Assembly: GCA_036380275.1 (NCBI GenBank)
Contig: DASVFB010000167.1
Coordinates: forward strand, 1-11,715
DNA: 11,715 nucleotides
Source: DASVFB01 sp036380275
GTDB lineage: Bacteria; Actinomycetota; Thermoleophilia; Gaiellales; Gaiellaceae
Direction: 5' to 3'
Every line of letters begins with the position of its first letter. Position 1 is the stretch's first letter. This document shows, piece by piece, positions 1-7,690 of the stretch. The notes below the pieces were generated by a model that was not told where the DNA came from, made no database searches, and saw only the letters and a program-made list of their open reading frames with translations. The translations under genes and the position numbers were made by a program.

Positions 1-247
1 GAACGAACCGCTCGGCATCTAGCCCTATAGATAAGGAAAGGCGCCGGGCCCGCCCGCGGCCGCCGGACGCTGCCCCGACCACTTCGTTCGGCCCACGGAT
101 CTGACGCTGAGTCTCAGCCTGAGGACGAAACGCCAATCGCGATCACTGTGAGAGCGGCCGTGTCGAACGAATCGAATTTACGCACCCCACAGGTGTAGAG
201 CGGGGAGCAACTCCCTCGCGTGTCGCTCGTCTTCCTGGGCGCGCGAT

Positions 248-907
248 TCAGCGCCGGGCGACGAACAGGGCGAAGGAGCCACGAGTCTCGACGTGGTGCT
301 CGGAGAACTCGTTCGCGAGTGCGTGCTCGAGGCCGGCGAGGTTGTCTTCGAGGTTCGTGAAGATGCCCTCGTTGTTGTAGAGCTGGAGCGCCTTCCGTGC
401 GAGCCGACCATGCTTGACTCCATGACCGAGGATCGTGCTCCCGAAGACGACGCCTTCGTTTTCGTCGACGAACGGCTTCAGGTGCTGGAAGACCGTCGCC
501 TTCGTCTCGATCGTGCCGGGAAGGCAGTGCAGAAGACCGTTCAGCCCGACGGAGCGGAAGCGGGCCGAGCCGAGTTCGAGCGGCTCGAGGACGTTCGCCC
601 TGACGACCCTGGGGGAGTAGCGCGCCAGGCGCCTGGACGCCTTGCTGAGGCAGGCCTCGCTGAGATCGAGGAGCGTGAGCTGCGGCCGCTCGGCCGGAAA
701 GCTGCAGCGGTCGAGGAAGTAGCCGGTGCCGACGCCGACGTCGAGATGGCGGGCGCTCGCGTAGCGATCGTAGAGCGCGAGGAAGTGCCGCTTCGGGCAG
801 CGCCAGACGAACCGGCATGAGAAGCCGAGGATGACCAGGTCGTAGAGAGCGAGCCGGGCAGGGGTATAGACCGTCACGCTCGGATGGCTCTCGGCTCCTT
901 GCGTCAT
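248..907 (-). CDS. Class I SAM-dependent methyltransferase (small, substrate unknown)
   Basis: A 219-aa cytoplasmic protein with a Rossmann-type methyltransferase core. Motif I is HLDVGVGTGYFLD (residues 54-66), the SAM-binding glycine loop. LTLLDLSE (78-85) ends in the acidic strand-2 region expected to contact the SAM ribose, and LNGLLHCLPG (122-131) fits the strand-4 motif. The N-terminal segment around YDLVILGFSCRFVWRCP (22-38) is typical of a small actinobacterial methyltransferase subfamily, which I recognise by pattern only; its substrate is not known to me. The ATG start is supported by an AAAGG ribosome site 7 nt upstream. It lies 169 nt downstream of DMF-A on the same strand, so it may be read through from that gene or have its own promoter. 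Length is normal for a single-domain enzyme and no defect is visible. Confidence 0.87.
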   Translation of the reverse strand: MTQGAESHPSVTVYTPARLALYDLVILGFSCRFVWRCPKRHFLALYDRYASARHLDVGVGTGYFLDRCSFPAERPQLTLLDLSEACLSKASRRLARYSPRVVRANVLEPLELGSARFRSVGLNGLLHCLPGTIETKATVFQHLKPFVDENEGVVFGSTILGHGVKHGRLARKALQLYNNEGIFTNLEDNLAGLEHALANEFSEHHVETRGSFALFVARR

Positions 908-1076
908 CGTGCGACCTTTCGCCCGCGCGGCAGTGAGTCCGAACTCATGGCCTCCTCCTTCTGTCGCCTCGGCCGGCGGTTCTGGCTCACGATCCCAAAT
1001 GCTCGGCCGCTACGCAGCTGCGAGCAGGTGACTCACAATCCCGTCGCACGAGCTGCAACAAACTTGAATGCCGTGC

Positions 1077-2381
1077 CTACGGCTTCGAGAGCCGGTCCAG
1101 GAGGTTCGAGACGACCTGCGCGACCACCGGGTTGTGGATCCCCCCGCCGAGGCTGAACGCTCCGGCCGCGAAGACCTTCGCGCCTCTTGTGGTCTGGTAG
1201 TACGTCATCTCCGCCGTCATCCCGTCCCCGAAGACGTTCGGGATCGTCGCGAGCACCTTGGTGCCGCGCGGCGAGGAGGGTGCGCGCTTGTCGATCTCGA
1301 TGCCGCCGACGGAGAAGTGCTGGCCCGGGGTCAGTTCCGTCCCGTCGAAGATCCAAGCCGCGGCCGTCGGGAACTGGAGGATGTAGGGCTTGCTCCCGTA
1401 GCGCATCTGGTTCCAGCCGATGTACTGAACGCCGACGAGCGCTGCTTCCGGCCGGCCCAGGTCGCGCCACGTGTTGATGCGATGCATGACGTCGCCCTTG
1501 ATGTCGATGCGGCAGAAGAAGTTGTTCGCGGCGAGGAACGCCAGATTGCCGCCGCGGTCGCGGTAGTTCGTCACAACGTCGTACTCGTGGGTCGTCACGT
1601 ACTCGTGGTGACCCTCGAAGACGATCAAGTCGTATGCGCGCGCGAGGTCGGCGCCGCTGCGCACCGTCTTCAGCTCGCGGTCGGAGAGGTAGTCGACCTG
1701 CTTGTTCGTCGAGATGAGCCAGCGGAGCAGCGGCTCCTCGTATGAGCGGTAGTGGTGCGGCGTGCCGCGGTCCTGATACGGACGCGCGAGGCGCGCCCAC
1801 TGATGCCCCCAGTTGCCGTACCAGGTGTCCGGCTTCCCGTCGTGATCGTCGTCGCGCGTGTTGTATGCCTGCCACGTCTGGGTCGGGAAGACGACCGCGA
1901 TGCGGTGCTGGCCGAGGACGCGCGGGCGCAGCACGAACGTTGCGTACCCGACCTTCCCGCCGGATCCCTCGAGCTGCGCGAAGTAGAAGCCCGTAGGCCA
2001 GTTGCCGATCCGGACCCGCAGCTCGTCGCCGGAGGCGACGGCGCCGAGGCGGCGCAGTCCGGTCACCGGCGTGCCCGCCATCGTGTCGTTGCCGCGCACG
2101 CCTTCGGTCTCGGTGCCGGCGCGAACGATCTGGAGCGTGACGGCCTTGGCCTTCGAAGTGATCGCGAGCCGGGCGACGTCGCCGGGGCGGTAGCTCTCGA
2201 GGCGGAATGCCGCTTCGACGGTCGGCCTGTGCGAGTGGCCTCCGCCGAGATCGATGCCGAGGAGGTCGTCGTCGTCGCCTCCGGTCGGCGGGCCGGACGG
2301 CACCCCTGCGGCGCCGGTGCCGAAGATGGCGAATGCGAATGCGATGAAGACGAGTGCGATATGGCGAGCCCTTGCGTTCAC
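1077..2381 (-). CDS. Secreted DMFase-like protein, DMF-A (N,N-dimethylformamidase beta subunit-like C-terminal domain)
   Basis: A 434-aa exported protein. It begins with a signal peptide (hydrophobic residues 8-22, probable cleavage after GAAG near 26), followed by a short Asp-rich stretch (GGDDDD, 34-39). Residues about 50-155 look like a beta-sandwich ending in GNWPTGFYFAQL. The rest matches the family of the C-terminal part of the N,N-dimethylformamidase large subunit: QTWQAYN (168-174), GHHEYVT (257-263), NLAFLAANNFF (279-289) and a long conserved tail. A DxDxDGxxD loop (177-185) resembles a calcium-binding loop. True DMFase is a much larger cytoplasmic iron enzyme, so activity on formamides should not be assumed. 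The GTG start has a GGGAGG ribosome site 6 nt upstream (2388-2393). It is divergent from the SARP-SIR2 gene and is preceded by a SARP-type repeat array pointing into it. Its paralogue is at 7783-9078. Confidence 0.85.
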   Translation of the reverse strand: MNARARHIALVFIAFAFAIFGTGAAGVPSGPPTGGDDDDLLGIDLGGGHSHRPTVEAAFRLESYRPGDVARLAITSKAKAVTLQIVRAGTETEGVRGNDTMAGTPVTGLRRLGAVASGDELRVRIGNWPTGFYFAQLEGSGGKVGYATFVLRPRVLGQHRIAVVFPTQTWQAYNTRDDDHDGKPDTWYGNWGHQWARLARPYQDRGTPHHYRSYEEPLLRWLISTNKQVDYLSDRELKTVRSGADLARAYDLIVFEGHHEYVTTHEYDVVTNYRDRGGNLAFLAANNFFCRIDIKGDVMHRINTWRDLGRPEAALVGVQYIGWNQMRYGSKPYILQFPTAAAWIFDGTELTPGQHFSVGGIEIDKRAPSSPRGTKVLATIPNVFGDGMTAEMTYYQTTRGAKVFAAGAFSLGGGIHNPVVAQVVSNLLDRLSKP

Positions 2382-2399
2382 GGCGAACCTCCCGGTCGG

Positions 2400-2420
2400 G
2401 CGCCGCCTGCCGGGCGGCGC
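2400..2420 (-). promoter_or_regulatory. Strong hairpin in the DMF-A mRNA leader
   Basis: A perfect 8-bp G+C-only stem (GCGCCGCC at 2400-2407 with GGCGGCGC at 2413-2420) encloses a 5-nt loop. It sits between the predicted promoter hexamer (2440-2445) and the DMF-A ribosome site (2388-2393), so it would be transcribed in the leader, ending 6 nt from the Shine-Dalgarno sequence. No T-run follows, so it is not a typical terminator. It could affect mRNA stability or ribosome access. No counterpart of this strength is visible in the DMF-B leader. Confidence 0.4.
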
Positions 2421-2439
2421 GTCTGGCTTGGTGCGCCTG

Positions 2440-2493
2440 ACGCTCGTTTGAGGCCCTAATGGCCCCTCAACGGGCCGCTAACGGTTCGCCAAC
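2440..2493 (-). promoter_or_regulatory. SARP-type operator and promoter for DMF-A (array A: four 11-bp-spaced heptamers plus -10)
   Basis: On the minus strand, four heptamers start at 2493, 2482, 2471 and 2460: GTTGGCG, GTTAGCG, GTTGAGG and ATTAGGG. The period is exactly 11 bp. Eight nucleotides later comes GAGCGT (minus strand, 2445-2440), which has the A2 and T6 of a TANNNT -10 element. This is the geometry known for SARP activators such as ActII-ORF4 and DnrI: heptamers once per helical turn, the last one 8 bp from the -10. The array points toward DMF-A. Array B at 7691-7744 repeats the same design. The predicted DMF-A leader is roughly 50 nt. Confidence 0.8.
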
Positions 2494-2500
2494 GGCGGCT

Positions 2501-2528
2501 TTGCGCCGCCGCTATTCGGTGTTAGAAC
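2501..2528 (+). promoter_or_regulatory. Possible promoter for the SARP-SIR2 gene (leaderless)
   Basis: TTGCGC (2501-2506) and TAGAAC (2523-2528) are separated by 16 bp and could be -35 and -10 elements. A start site about 7 nt after the -10 would fall at the GTG codon at 2535, giving a leaderless message. This would explain why no Shine-Dalgarno sequence precedes that GTG. The -35 overlaps a 7-bp GC hairpin (CGGCGGC 2493-2499, GCCGCCG 2505-2511) and lies next to array A, so SARP bound there could also affect this promoter. Both hexamers are poor consensus matches. Confidence 0.3.
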
Positions 2529-2534
2529 CGGTAC

Positions 2535-4163
2535 GTGCTCGAGTTCCGAATCCTCGGTCCGGTCGAAGTCCTCAAGGACGGGCTCGCGATTGCCGTCGGC
2601 GGGCAGAAGCAGCGCGCGCTTCTCGCGCTTCTTCTCCTCGACGCCGGCCGCGTTGTGCCGGTCGATCGCATCGTCGACGCGCTCTGGGGAGAGCGCCCGC
2701 CGAAGACGGCGCCGACGTCGCTACAGAACTTCGTCTCGCATCTGAGGAAGTCGCTCGGTGCCGACGTCCTCGTGACACGGTCCCCCGGCTACCTGCTGCA
2801 GCTCGCACCTGAGCAGCTCGATCTCGGACGATTCACGATTCTCGTCGAAGCAGCGAAGGGACTGCCTGCCGAGGAGCGGGTCGCAAAGCTCCGAGATGCC
2901 CTCGCGCTCTGGCGAGGGCTGCCGCTCGCAGACTTCGCACTCGACGACTTCGCGCAGCCGGAGATCGGCCGGCTCGAGGAGCTACGCGTCGCGGCGCTCG
3001 AGGAGCGGATCGACGCGGAGCTAGAGGCCGGTTCGAGTGCCGAGCTCGTGGGCGAGCTCGAGGTACTCGTCGAGGAGCAGCCTCTGCGCGAGGGCCTTCG
3101 CCGGCAGCTGATGCTCGCGTTGTACCGATCGGGCCGCCAGGCCGAGGCGCTTCAGGTCTACCACGATGCCCGTCGCGTGCTCGTCGACGAGCTCGGGATC
3201 GATCCGAGTCGAAGCCTCCGCGAGTTGCACGGGTCGATCCTTCGGCAGGACGCGACGCTCGACATCGGCGTCGCCCAGCCGGCCGCGCCGGACCGCTTCA
3301 AGGATGTCGTCGCAGCGATGCTCGGCGGGCGACTCGTCCCCGTTCTGGCCACGGACGTCGCCGAGCTCGCCGCGCATCTCGCCGAGCGGTTCGAGTACCC
3401 GTCCTCGAACGACGCGGCGCTTCCTCGTATCGCGCAGTACGTCGCGATCATGAACGGCTCGGGCCCGCTGTACGACGAGATGCACGCCCTCCTATCGCGG
3501 CAAGACGTCCCGCCGACGCACGTGCATCGCTTCCTCGCGGCTCTCCCGCCGCTGCTTCGGGAGCGTGAGGTCCCGCATCAGCTGATCGTGACGACGAGCT
3601 ACGACCTGGCGCTCGAGCGCGCGTTCCTCGAGGCCGGCGAGGAGTTCGACGTCATCACGTACCTCGCCGCCGGGCGGAACCGCGGCAAGTTCTGCCACGT
3701 CAGTCCCGACGGCGCCGCGACGCTGATCGACCTGCCGAACGAGTACGTGACGGAGCTCTCGCTCGAGCGACGAACGATCATCCTCAAGCTCCACGGGCAA
3801 GTCGACCCGCGGCTCGAGCGCGCTTGGGAGAGCTTCGTCGTCACCGAGGACGACTACATCGACTACCTGGCTCAGACGGAGGTCGCCAGCCTTGTTCCCG
3901 TCGTGATCGCCGCGAAGCTCCGGCGCAGCCACTTCCTTTTCTTCGGCTACACGATGGCTGACTGGAACCTGCGTCTGCTGCTGAACCGGTTGTGGGGCGA
4001 TCAGCCACTCAGTTACCGCTCGTGGGCGGTCCAGCCGGAAGCGAAGCCGCTCGAACGGGAGTTCTGGCGCCGGCGGGACGTCGACGTGCTCGAGATCTCG
4101 TTCGAGGAGTGCGTCGCGGCTTTGGCCGGGCATGCAGGGGTCGATCTGCCGGGGGTTCGGTGA
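2535..4163 (+). CDS. SARP/BTAD transcriptional regulator fused to a SIR2-like domain
   Basis: A 542-aa predicted cytoplasmic DNA-binding regulator. Residues 1-91 are an OmpR-type winged helix as in SARPs (starts LEFRILGPVEV; TAPTSLQNFVSHLRKSLG at 58-75; SPGYLL at 83-88). Residues about 98-240 are the helical bacterial transcriptional activation domain (ALYRSGRQAEALQVYHDAR, 195-213; ELGIDPSRSLREL, 219-231). Residues about 254-535 are a SIR2-like domain with TTSYD (353-357), KLHG (418-421), VTEDDY (436-441) and FFGYTMADWN (469-478). The family's Gly-Ala-Gly NAD loop is absent: the chain reads LVPVLATDVAELAAHLAERF (268-287, the middle part given here). The usual TTNYD Asn is Ser355, so NADase activity is doubtful. 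The GTG start fits the domain boundary and lacks a ribosome site. The stop overlaps the next gene's start (GTGA), so the two are probably co-translated. SARP-type repeat arrays on both sides of the operon are its likely targets. Confidence 0.88.
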   Translation: MLEFRILGPVEVLKDGLAIAVGGQKQRALLALLLLDAGRVVPVDRIVDALWGERPPKTAPTSLQNFVSHLRKSLGADVLVTRSPGYLLQLAPEQLDLGRFTILVEAAKGLPAEERVAKLRDALALWRGLPLADFALDDFAQPEIGRLEELRVAALEERIDAELEAGSSAELVGELEVLVEEQPLREGLRRQLMLALYRSGRQAEALQVYHDARRVLVDELGIDPSRSLRELHGSILRQDATLDIGVAQPAAPDRFKDVVAAMLGGRLVPVLATDVAELAAHLAERFEYPSSNDAALPRIAQYVAIMNGSGPLYDEMHALLSRQDVPPTHVHRFLAALPPLLREREVPHQLIVTTSYDLALERAFLEAGEEFDVITYLAAGRNRGKFCHVSPDGAATLIDLPNEYVTELSLERRTIILKLHGQVDPRLERAWESFVVTEDDYIDYLAQTEVASLVPVVIAAKLRRSHFLFFGYTMADWNLRLLLNRLWGDQPLSYRSWAVQPEAKPLEREFWRRRDVDVLEISFEECVAALAGHAGVDLPGVR

Positions 4164-7100
4164 CCGACTCCGCCGTCGCGGCGCCGTCAACGCCGTTCAA
4201 GGGCCTCGCGCCCTTCGAGGACTCGGCACTCGATGCGCTGCTGTTCTTCGGCCGCGAGCGCGAGATCGAGGTGATCGCCGCGAACCTGATGGCCAACCGC
4301 CTCACCGTGCTCTACGGACCGAGCGGCGTCGGCAAGACGTCGCTGCTGCGCGCCGGGCTGGCGCAGCGGCTGCGCCGCGAACCCGAGGCCGTCGTCATCG
4401 TTGCCTCGTCCTGGGGAGACGATCCTGTCGCGGCCTTGCTCGACGCAATCGAGCCCGGCCCGCAGACGCGCTCGCTCCCCGACGCGCTCGAGAAGCTGTC
4501 GCGGCGGCTCGACAGCAACGTCTACCTCGTGCTCGACCAGTTCGAGGAGTACTTCCTGTACCACGAGGGTGAGAGCGGGCCCGGCACGCTCATGGACGAG
4601 TTGCCCGAGGCGCTGCGGCGGCGTGGCCTGCGCGCAAACTTCCTGATCGGCATTCGCGAGGACTCCCTCGCGCAACTCGATGCGTTCAAGGCGCGCATCT
4701 CCGGCCTGTTCGCGAACACGCTGAGGCTCGACCGGCTGGAGCGCTCGGCAGGCGAGGCCGCGATCGTGGGCCCCATCGGCGAGTACAACCGGCTCTGCCC
4801 GCCGGAGCGCGCAATGGAGATCGAGCCGGCGCTCGTCGATGCGGTTGTCAGTGAAGTGGCTGCAGGTCGCGTCGACCTCGGCCGCTCGGGTCGTGGAGGT
4901 GTGGACGGAGAGGTCGACGAGGGTCGAATCGAGGCGCCGTATCTGCAGCTCGTCCTCGAGCGACTGTGGGAGGAGGAGACGAATCGAGAGAGCAGCGTCT
5001 TGCGTCTCGAAACGTTGCGCGAGCTCGGCGGAGCCGCGCGGATCGTCCAGGACCACCTGGAGCGGGCGATGGCCGAGCTGTCCTCCGACGAGAAGGACGC
5101 CGCAGCGGCGATGTACAACCACCTCGTCACCCCGTCCGGGACGAAGATCGCGCACGACGTCGGGGATCTCGCCGGCTACGCGGTCGTCGACGAGGACGAG
5201 GCAGGGCGGGTGCTCAGGCGCCTCGCCGACCAGCGGATCGTTCGTGCCGGCGGTGACGGCGGCGGCGGCCCGCGGTACGAGATCTTCCACGACGTGCTCG
5301 CCGATGCCGTGCTCGCATGGCGGACGCGTCACGAGGCCGACCGTCGTCTCGCAGCCGAGCGCGAAGCCTCCGAGCAGCGGCACCGGCGAACACTCGCGTT
5401 CGCGGTCGCGGCGGCGGTCGCACTGGCGATCCTCGCGGTGATCTCCGTCTACGCCCTGTCGCAGCGGAGCGACGCGCGAAGCGAAGCGCGCCACGCGCGC
5501 GCGCGGGAGCTCGACGCGCGTGCGAGTCTCGGGCTTCCGGTCGATCCGGAGGGCAGCCTGCGTCTGGCGCTCGAGGCGAACGACCTCGAACAGTCTCGCG
5601 ACACCGAGGACGTGCTGAGGACGATCCTCCACGCTCTGCGTGTGGAGGCCGTTCTTCCGGGCGGCGGGCCCGTCGCCCAGGCGGTGTTCAGTCCCGACGG
5701 GAAACTGGTCGTCACGGCAGGCGGCGAGGGCGAGGCGCGTATCTTCCGTACGGACACCGGCGCGCTGGTGCGCAGGCTCCGGCACGGCGCGCCGCTCGCA
5801 GCTGCATCGTTCAGCCCGGACGGCTCACTGATCGTGACGGCCGGCAGCGACGGAATCGCGCGTCTCTGGAACGCGCGCGCTGGCACGCGAGTGCGTGCGT
5901 TGAAGCACGACGGACCGGTCACCAGCGCGTCGTTTTCGCCGGACGGCAGAGTGCTGGCGACGACAAGCGACGAGGGAAGCGTCCGGATCTGGAGCGTCCG
6001 CTCCGGAAAGCTCGTCGACGCGATGGAGCTCGGCGACCCGGTCAAGTCTGCGTCGTTCAGCAGGGACGGACGCTTGCTCGTGGCCCTGCTCGAGAATGGT
6101 CGCGTTGCGTCTGTCTTCGACGTGCGGAGCGGCCGTCGCGTCTCGCGGCTCGTCCATCCATGCCCCGTGTCGTCTGCCCGCTTCGGCCCTGGCGATCTCG
6201 TGGTCACGGGATGCGCCGACGGCGTAGGTCGAGTCTGGCACGCGCGAACCGGCAAGCTTCGCGTCACGCTCCGGGGCCACACGGGCCGGGTTCTCGACGC
6301 GGAGTTCAACCGCGCAGGCGACCAGATCGTAACCACGAGCTCGGACCAGACCGCGCGCGTCTGGGACGCGAAGACCGGCGATGTCATTACACCCCTCGGC
6401 AACCACACGAACCAGGTCCTGCGCGCACATTTCAGCCCGGACGGCAAGTCGGTCCTGACCTCGAGTGCGGACCATCGAGCGATCGTCTTCGACGCCGACT
6501 CGGGAACTGTCCTGGCGACGCTGGTCGGACACACGGCTGCAGTGACTGACGCAGTGTTCAACCGTGACGGCACGGAGATCGTCTCGGCCAGCCCTGACGG
6601 CACCGCGCGGCTCTGGGATCCCTCGCCGGATCCGGCGCTCGCGTTGATCGGCAGCCAGCGCGGATCGATCAACTCGCTCGACTTCAGCCCAGACGGTCGG
6701 GTGTTCGCGAGCGCAGCGGAAGACGGTGTCGGCATCTGGCGTCCTGCGGGTGGTCTGGTCAAGAAGTTGGCGACCGCCGGCGCTGCGACACGCGTCGTCT
6801 TCAGCCGCGACGGCTCGCGCCTGCTCGCCTCGAGCGCCGACGGGAGCATGCGTCTGTGGCAGACGTCGGACTGGGCTCCTGTCGGAACGTTCCGTCAGAT
6901 GCGGCCGGCGAACGCGGACCTCAGCCCGGACGGGCGCTTCGTCGCGGGCGGGAGCGCCGACGGTGCGGTCCGGCTCTGGGACGTCGCGGCCGGACGAGTG
7001 CGGTGGACGGCCCACACCGGGCGGCCGATCACCGTCGTCGCCTTCAGTCCGGACGGCAAGCTGCTCGCCACCGCGGGCGCCGGCAAGGTCGCCAGCCTGT

Positions 7101-7678
7101 GGCGGGTCGACGACGGCAAGTTGCTCCACGAGCTCGCCGGACATGACGGGACAATCCTCCTCGCCTCTTTCAGTCCGGACGGACGGAGGCTCGTGACCGG
7201 GAGTCTGGACAAGACCGCACGAGTCTGGGACACGGCGACCGGGAAGCTCGAGCACGTGCTCAGGGGTCACCACGGCCGGCTGATCACATCCGCGTCATTC
7301 AGCCCGGACGGACACCTGATCGTGACCACCAACTCCGACCACGACTCGCGCGTGTGGTCCGCCACGACCGGGCGGCAACTCTTCCCTCCGTTGAGTCAGG
7401 ACGCGACCGTGTTCGGAGCATCGTTCAGCGCCGACAGCCGCTGGCTCGCAACGGCCGCCCCGCAGGCCGGTGTATGGGAGATGAGCAGCGGACGAAAACT
7501 TCTCACGCTCAGGCCGGGCATTTCATACCTCAATGCGATTGCGTTCTCACCGGTTGGCTATCGCATCGTCACCGGCGGAGGCGATGGCACTGTTCGTACT
7601 TACGACTGCCTCCTTTGCGGCGGCCGACGGCAACTCGTCGAACTCGCGCAGACGCGTCTCTCGCGGCTGCACGGCTAG
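4160..7678 (+). CDS. nSTAND-type NTPase with one transmembrane segment and about 16 WD40 repeats
   Basis: A 1172-aa STAND-type signalling protein. I chose GTG 4160 because it overlaps the upstream stop as GTGA, has GGGGG a few bases before it, and puts the conserved PFKGLAPFE opening (12-20) near the N-terminus. An upstream in-frame ATG at 3992 would add 56 residues lying over the SIR2 coding region. Domains: nSTAND1-like NTPase with LFFGRERE (28-35), Walker A GPSGVGKT (53-60), Walker B VYLVLDQFEE (121-130) and GIRED (164-168); a helical/winged region ending in FHDVLADAVLAWR (376-388); a basic segment; a membrane helix (about 412-433); then WD40 repeats from about residue 505 to the end, each with an xFSPDG-type turn. 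I count 16, enough for two propellers. In STAND proteins nucleotide exchange couples ligand sensing to oligomerisation. The membrane helix puts the propellers and NTPase on opposite faces if it truly spans. The likely partner is the SARP-SIR2 protein. Confidence 0.88.
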   Translation: MTDSAVAAPSTPFKGLAPFEDSALDALLFFGREREIEVIAANLMANRLTVLYGPSGVGKTSLLRAGLAQRLRREPEAVVIVASSWGDDPVAALLDAIEPGPQTRSLPDALEKLSRRLDSNVYLVLDQFEEYFLYHEGESGPGTLMDELPEALRRRGLRANFLIGIREDSLAQLDAFKARISGLFANTLRLDRLERSAGEAAIVGPIGEYNRLCPPERAMEIEPALVDAVVSEVAAGRVDLGRSGRGGVDGEVDEGRIEAPYLQLVLERLWEEETNRESSVLRLETLRELGGAARIVQDHLERAMAELSSDEKDAAAAMYNHLVTPSGTKIAHDVGDLAGYAVVDEDEAGRVLRRLADQRIVRAGGDGGGGPRYEIFHDVLADAVLAWRTRHEADRRLAAEREASEQRHRRTLAFAVAAAVALAILAVISVYALSQRSDARSEARHARARELDARASLGLPVDPEGSLRLALEANDLEQSRDTEDVLRTILHALRVEAVLPGGGPVAQAVFSPDGKLVVTAGGEGEARIFRTDTGALVRRLRHGAPLAAASFSPDGSLIVTAGSDGIARLWNARAGTRVRALKHDGPVTSASFSPDGRVLATTSDEGSVRIWSVRSGKLVDAMELGDPVKSASFSRDGRLLVALLENGRVASVFDVRSGRRVSRLVHPCPVSSARFGPGDLVVTGCADGVGRVWHARTGKLRVTLRGHTGRVLDAEFNRAGDQIVTTSSDQTARVWDAKTGDVITPLGNHTNQVLRAHFSPDGKSVLTSSADHRAIVFDADSGTVLATLVGHTAAVTDAVFNRDGTEIVSASPDGTARLWDPSPDPALALIGSQRGSINSLDFSPDGRVFASAAEDGVGIWRPAGGLVKKLATAGAATRVVFSRDGSRLLASSADGSMRLWQTSDWAPVGTFRQMRPANADLSPDGRFVAGGSADGAVRLWDVAAGRVRWTAHTGRPITVVAFSPDGKLLATAGAGKVASLWRVDDGKLLHELAGHDGTILLASFSPDGRRLVTGSLDKTARVWDTATGKLEHVLRGHHGRLITSASFSPDGHLIVTTNSDHDSRVWSATTGRQLFPPLSQDATVFGASFSADSRWLATAAPQAGVWEMSSGRKLLTLRPGISYLNAIAFSPVGYRIVTGGGDGTVRTYDCLLCGGRRQLVELAQTRLSRLHG
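5672..7640 (+). repeat. WD40 repeat-coding tract (about 16 units)
   Basis: Within the NTPase gene, about 16 tandem units of 38-43 codons encode the pattern H-x-x-V-x-x-A-x-FSPDG-x-x-(V/L)-x-(T/S)-x-(S/A)-x-D-x-x-(A/V)-R-(L/V)-W, each ending near a TG dipeptide. Unit boundaries are clear by eye. The best-conserved units are near 5790-5990, 6270-6390 and 7150-7280. Units around 6660-6900 and the last two are more divergent, for example turn SADSR or SPVGY instead of SPDGx. Units are not identical at DNA level, so this is an old array rather than a recent expansion. Confidence 0.8.
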
Positions 7679-7690
7679 CAGCGCAACCCG

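Noticed and set aside
106..118. Perfect 6-1-6 inverted repeat GCTGAGTCTCAGC downstream of the methyltransferase gene
   Set aside because: Short arms, no T-run, no adjacent promoter or start. The 1-247 stretch otherwise shows no supported gene, only very short frames at the left edge.
934..947. Inverted repeat TGAGT-CCGA-ACTCA 27 nt upstream of the methyltransferase start
   Set aside because: Could be an operator, but the arms are only 5 bp, no promoter elements are recognisable around it, and no second copy occurs in the window.
3992..4159. In-frame ATG extending the NTPase protein by 56 residues
   Set aside because: The extension overlaps the end of the SIR2 coding region, is Arg/Gly/Ala-rich like a shadow frame, and the GTGA overlap at 4160 gives a better start.
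4187..5785. Long antisense open frame of 532 codons opposite the NTPase gene
   Set aside because: Long antisense frames are expected in GC-rich genes. The translation lacks recognisable domains, while the sense frame has Walker motifs and WD40 repeats.
5825..7273. Long antisense open frame of 482 codons opposite the WD40 tract
   Set aside because: Periodic because it mirrors the WD40 repeats on the other strand; no domain is recognisable.
2535..7678. Anti-phage defence operon (SIR2 plus STAND NTPase)
   Set aside because: The SIR2 domain lacks key NADase residues, a SARP DNA-binding domain leads the protein, and matching SARP operators flank the operon, so a regulatory role explains the sequence better. 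No other defence genes are in view.
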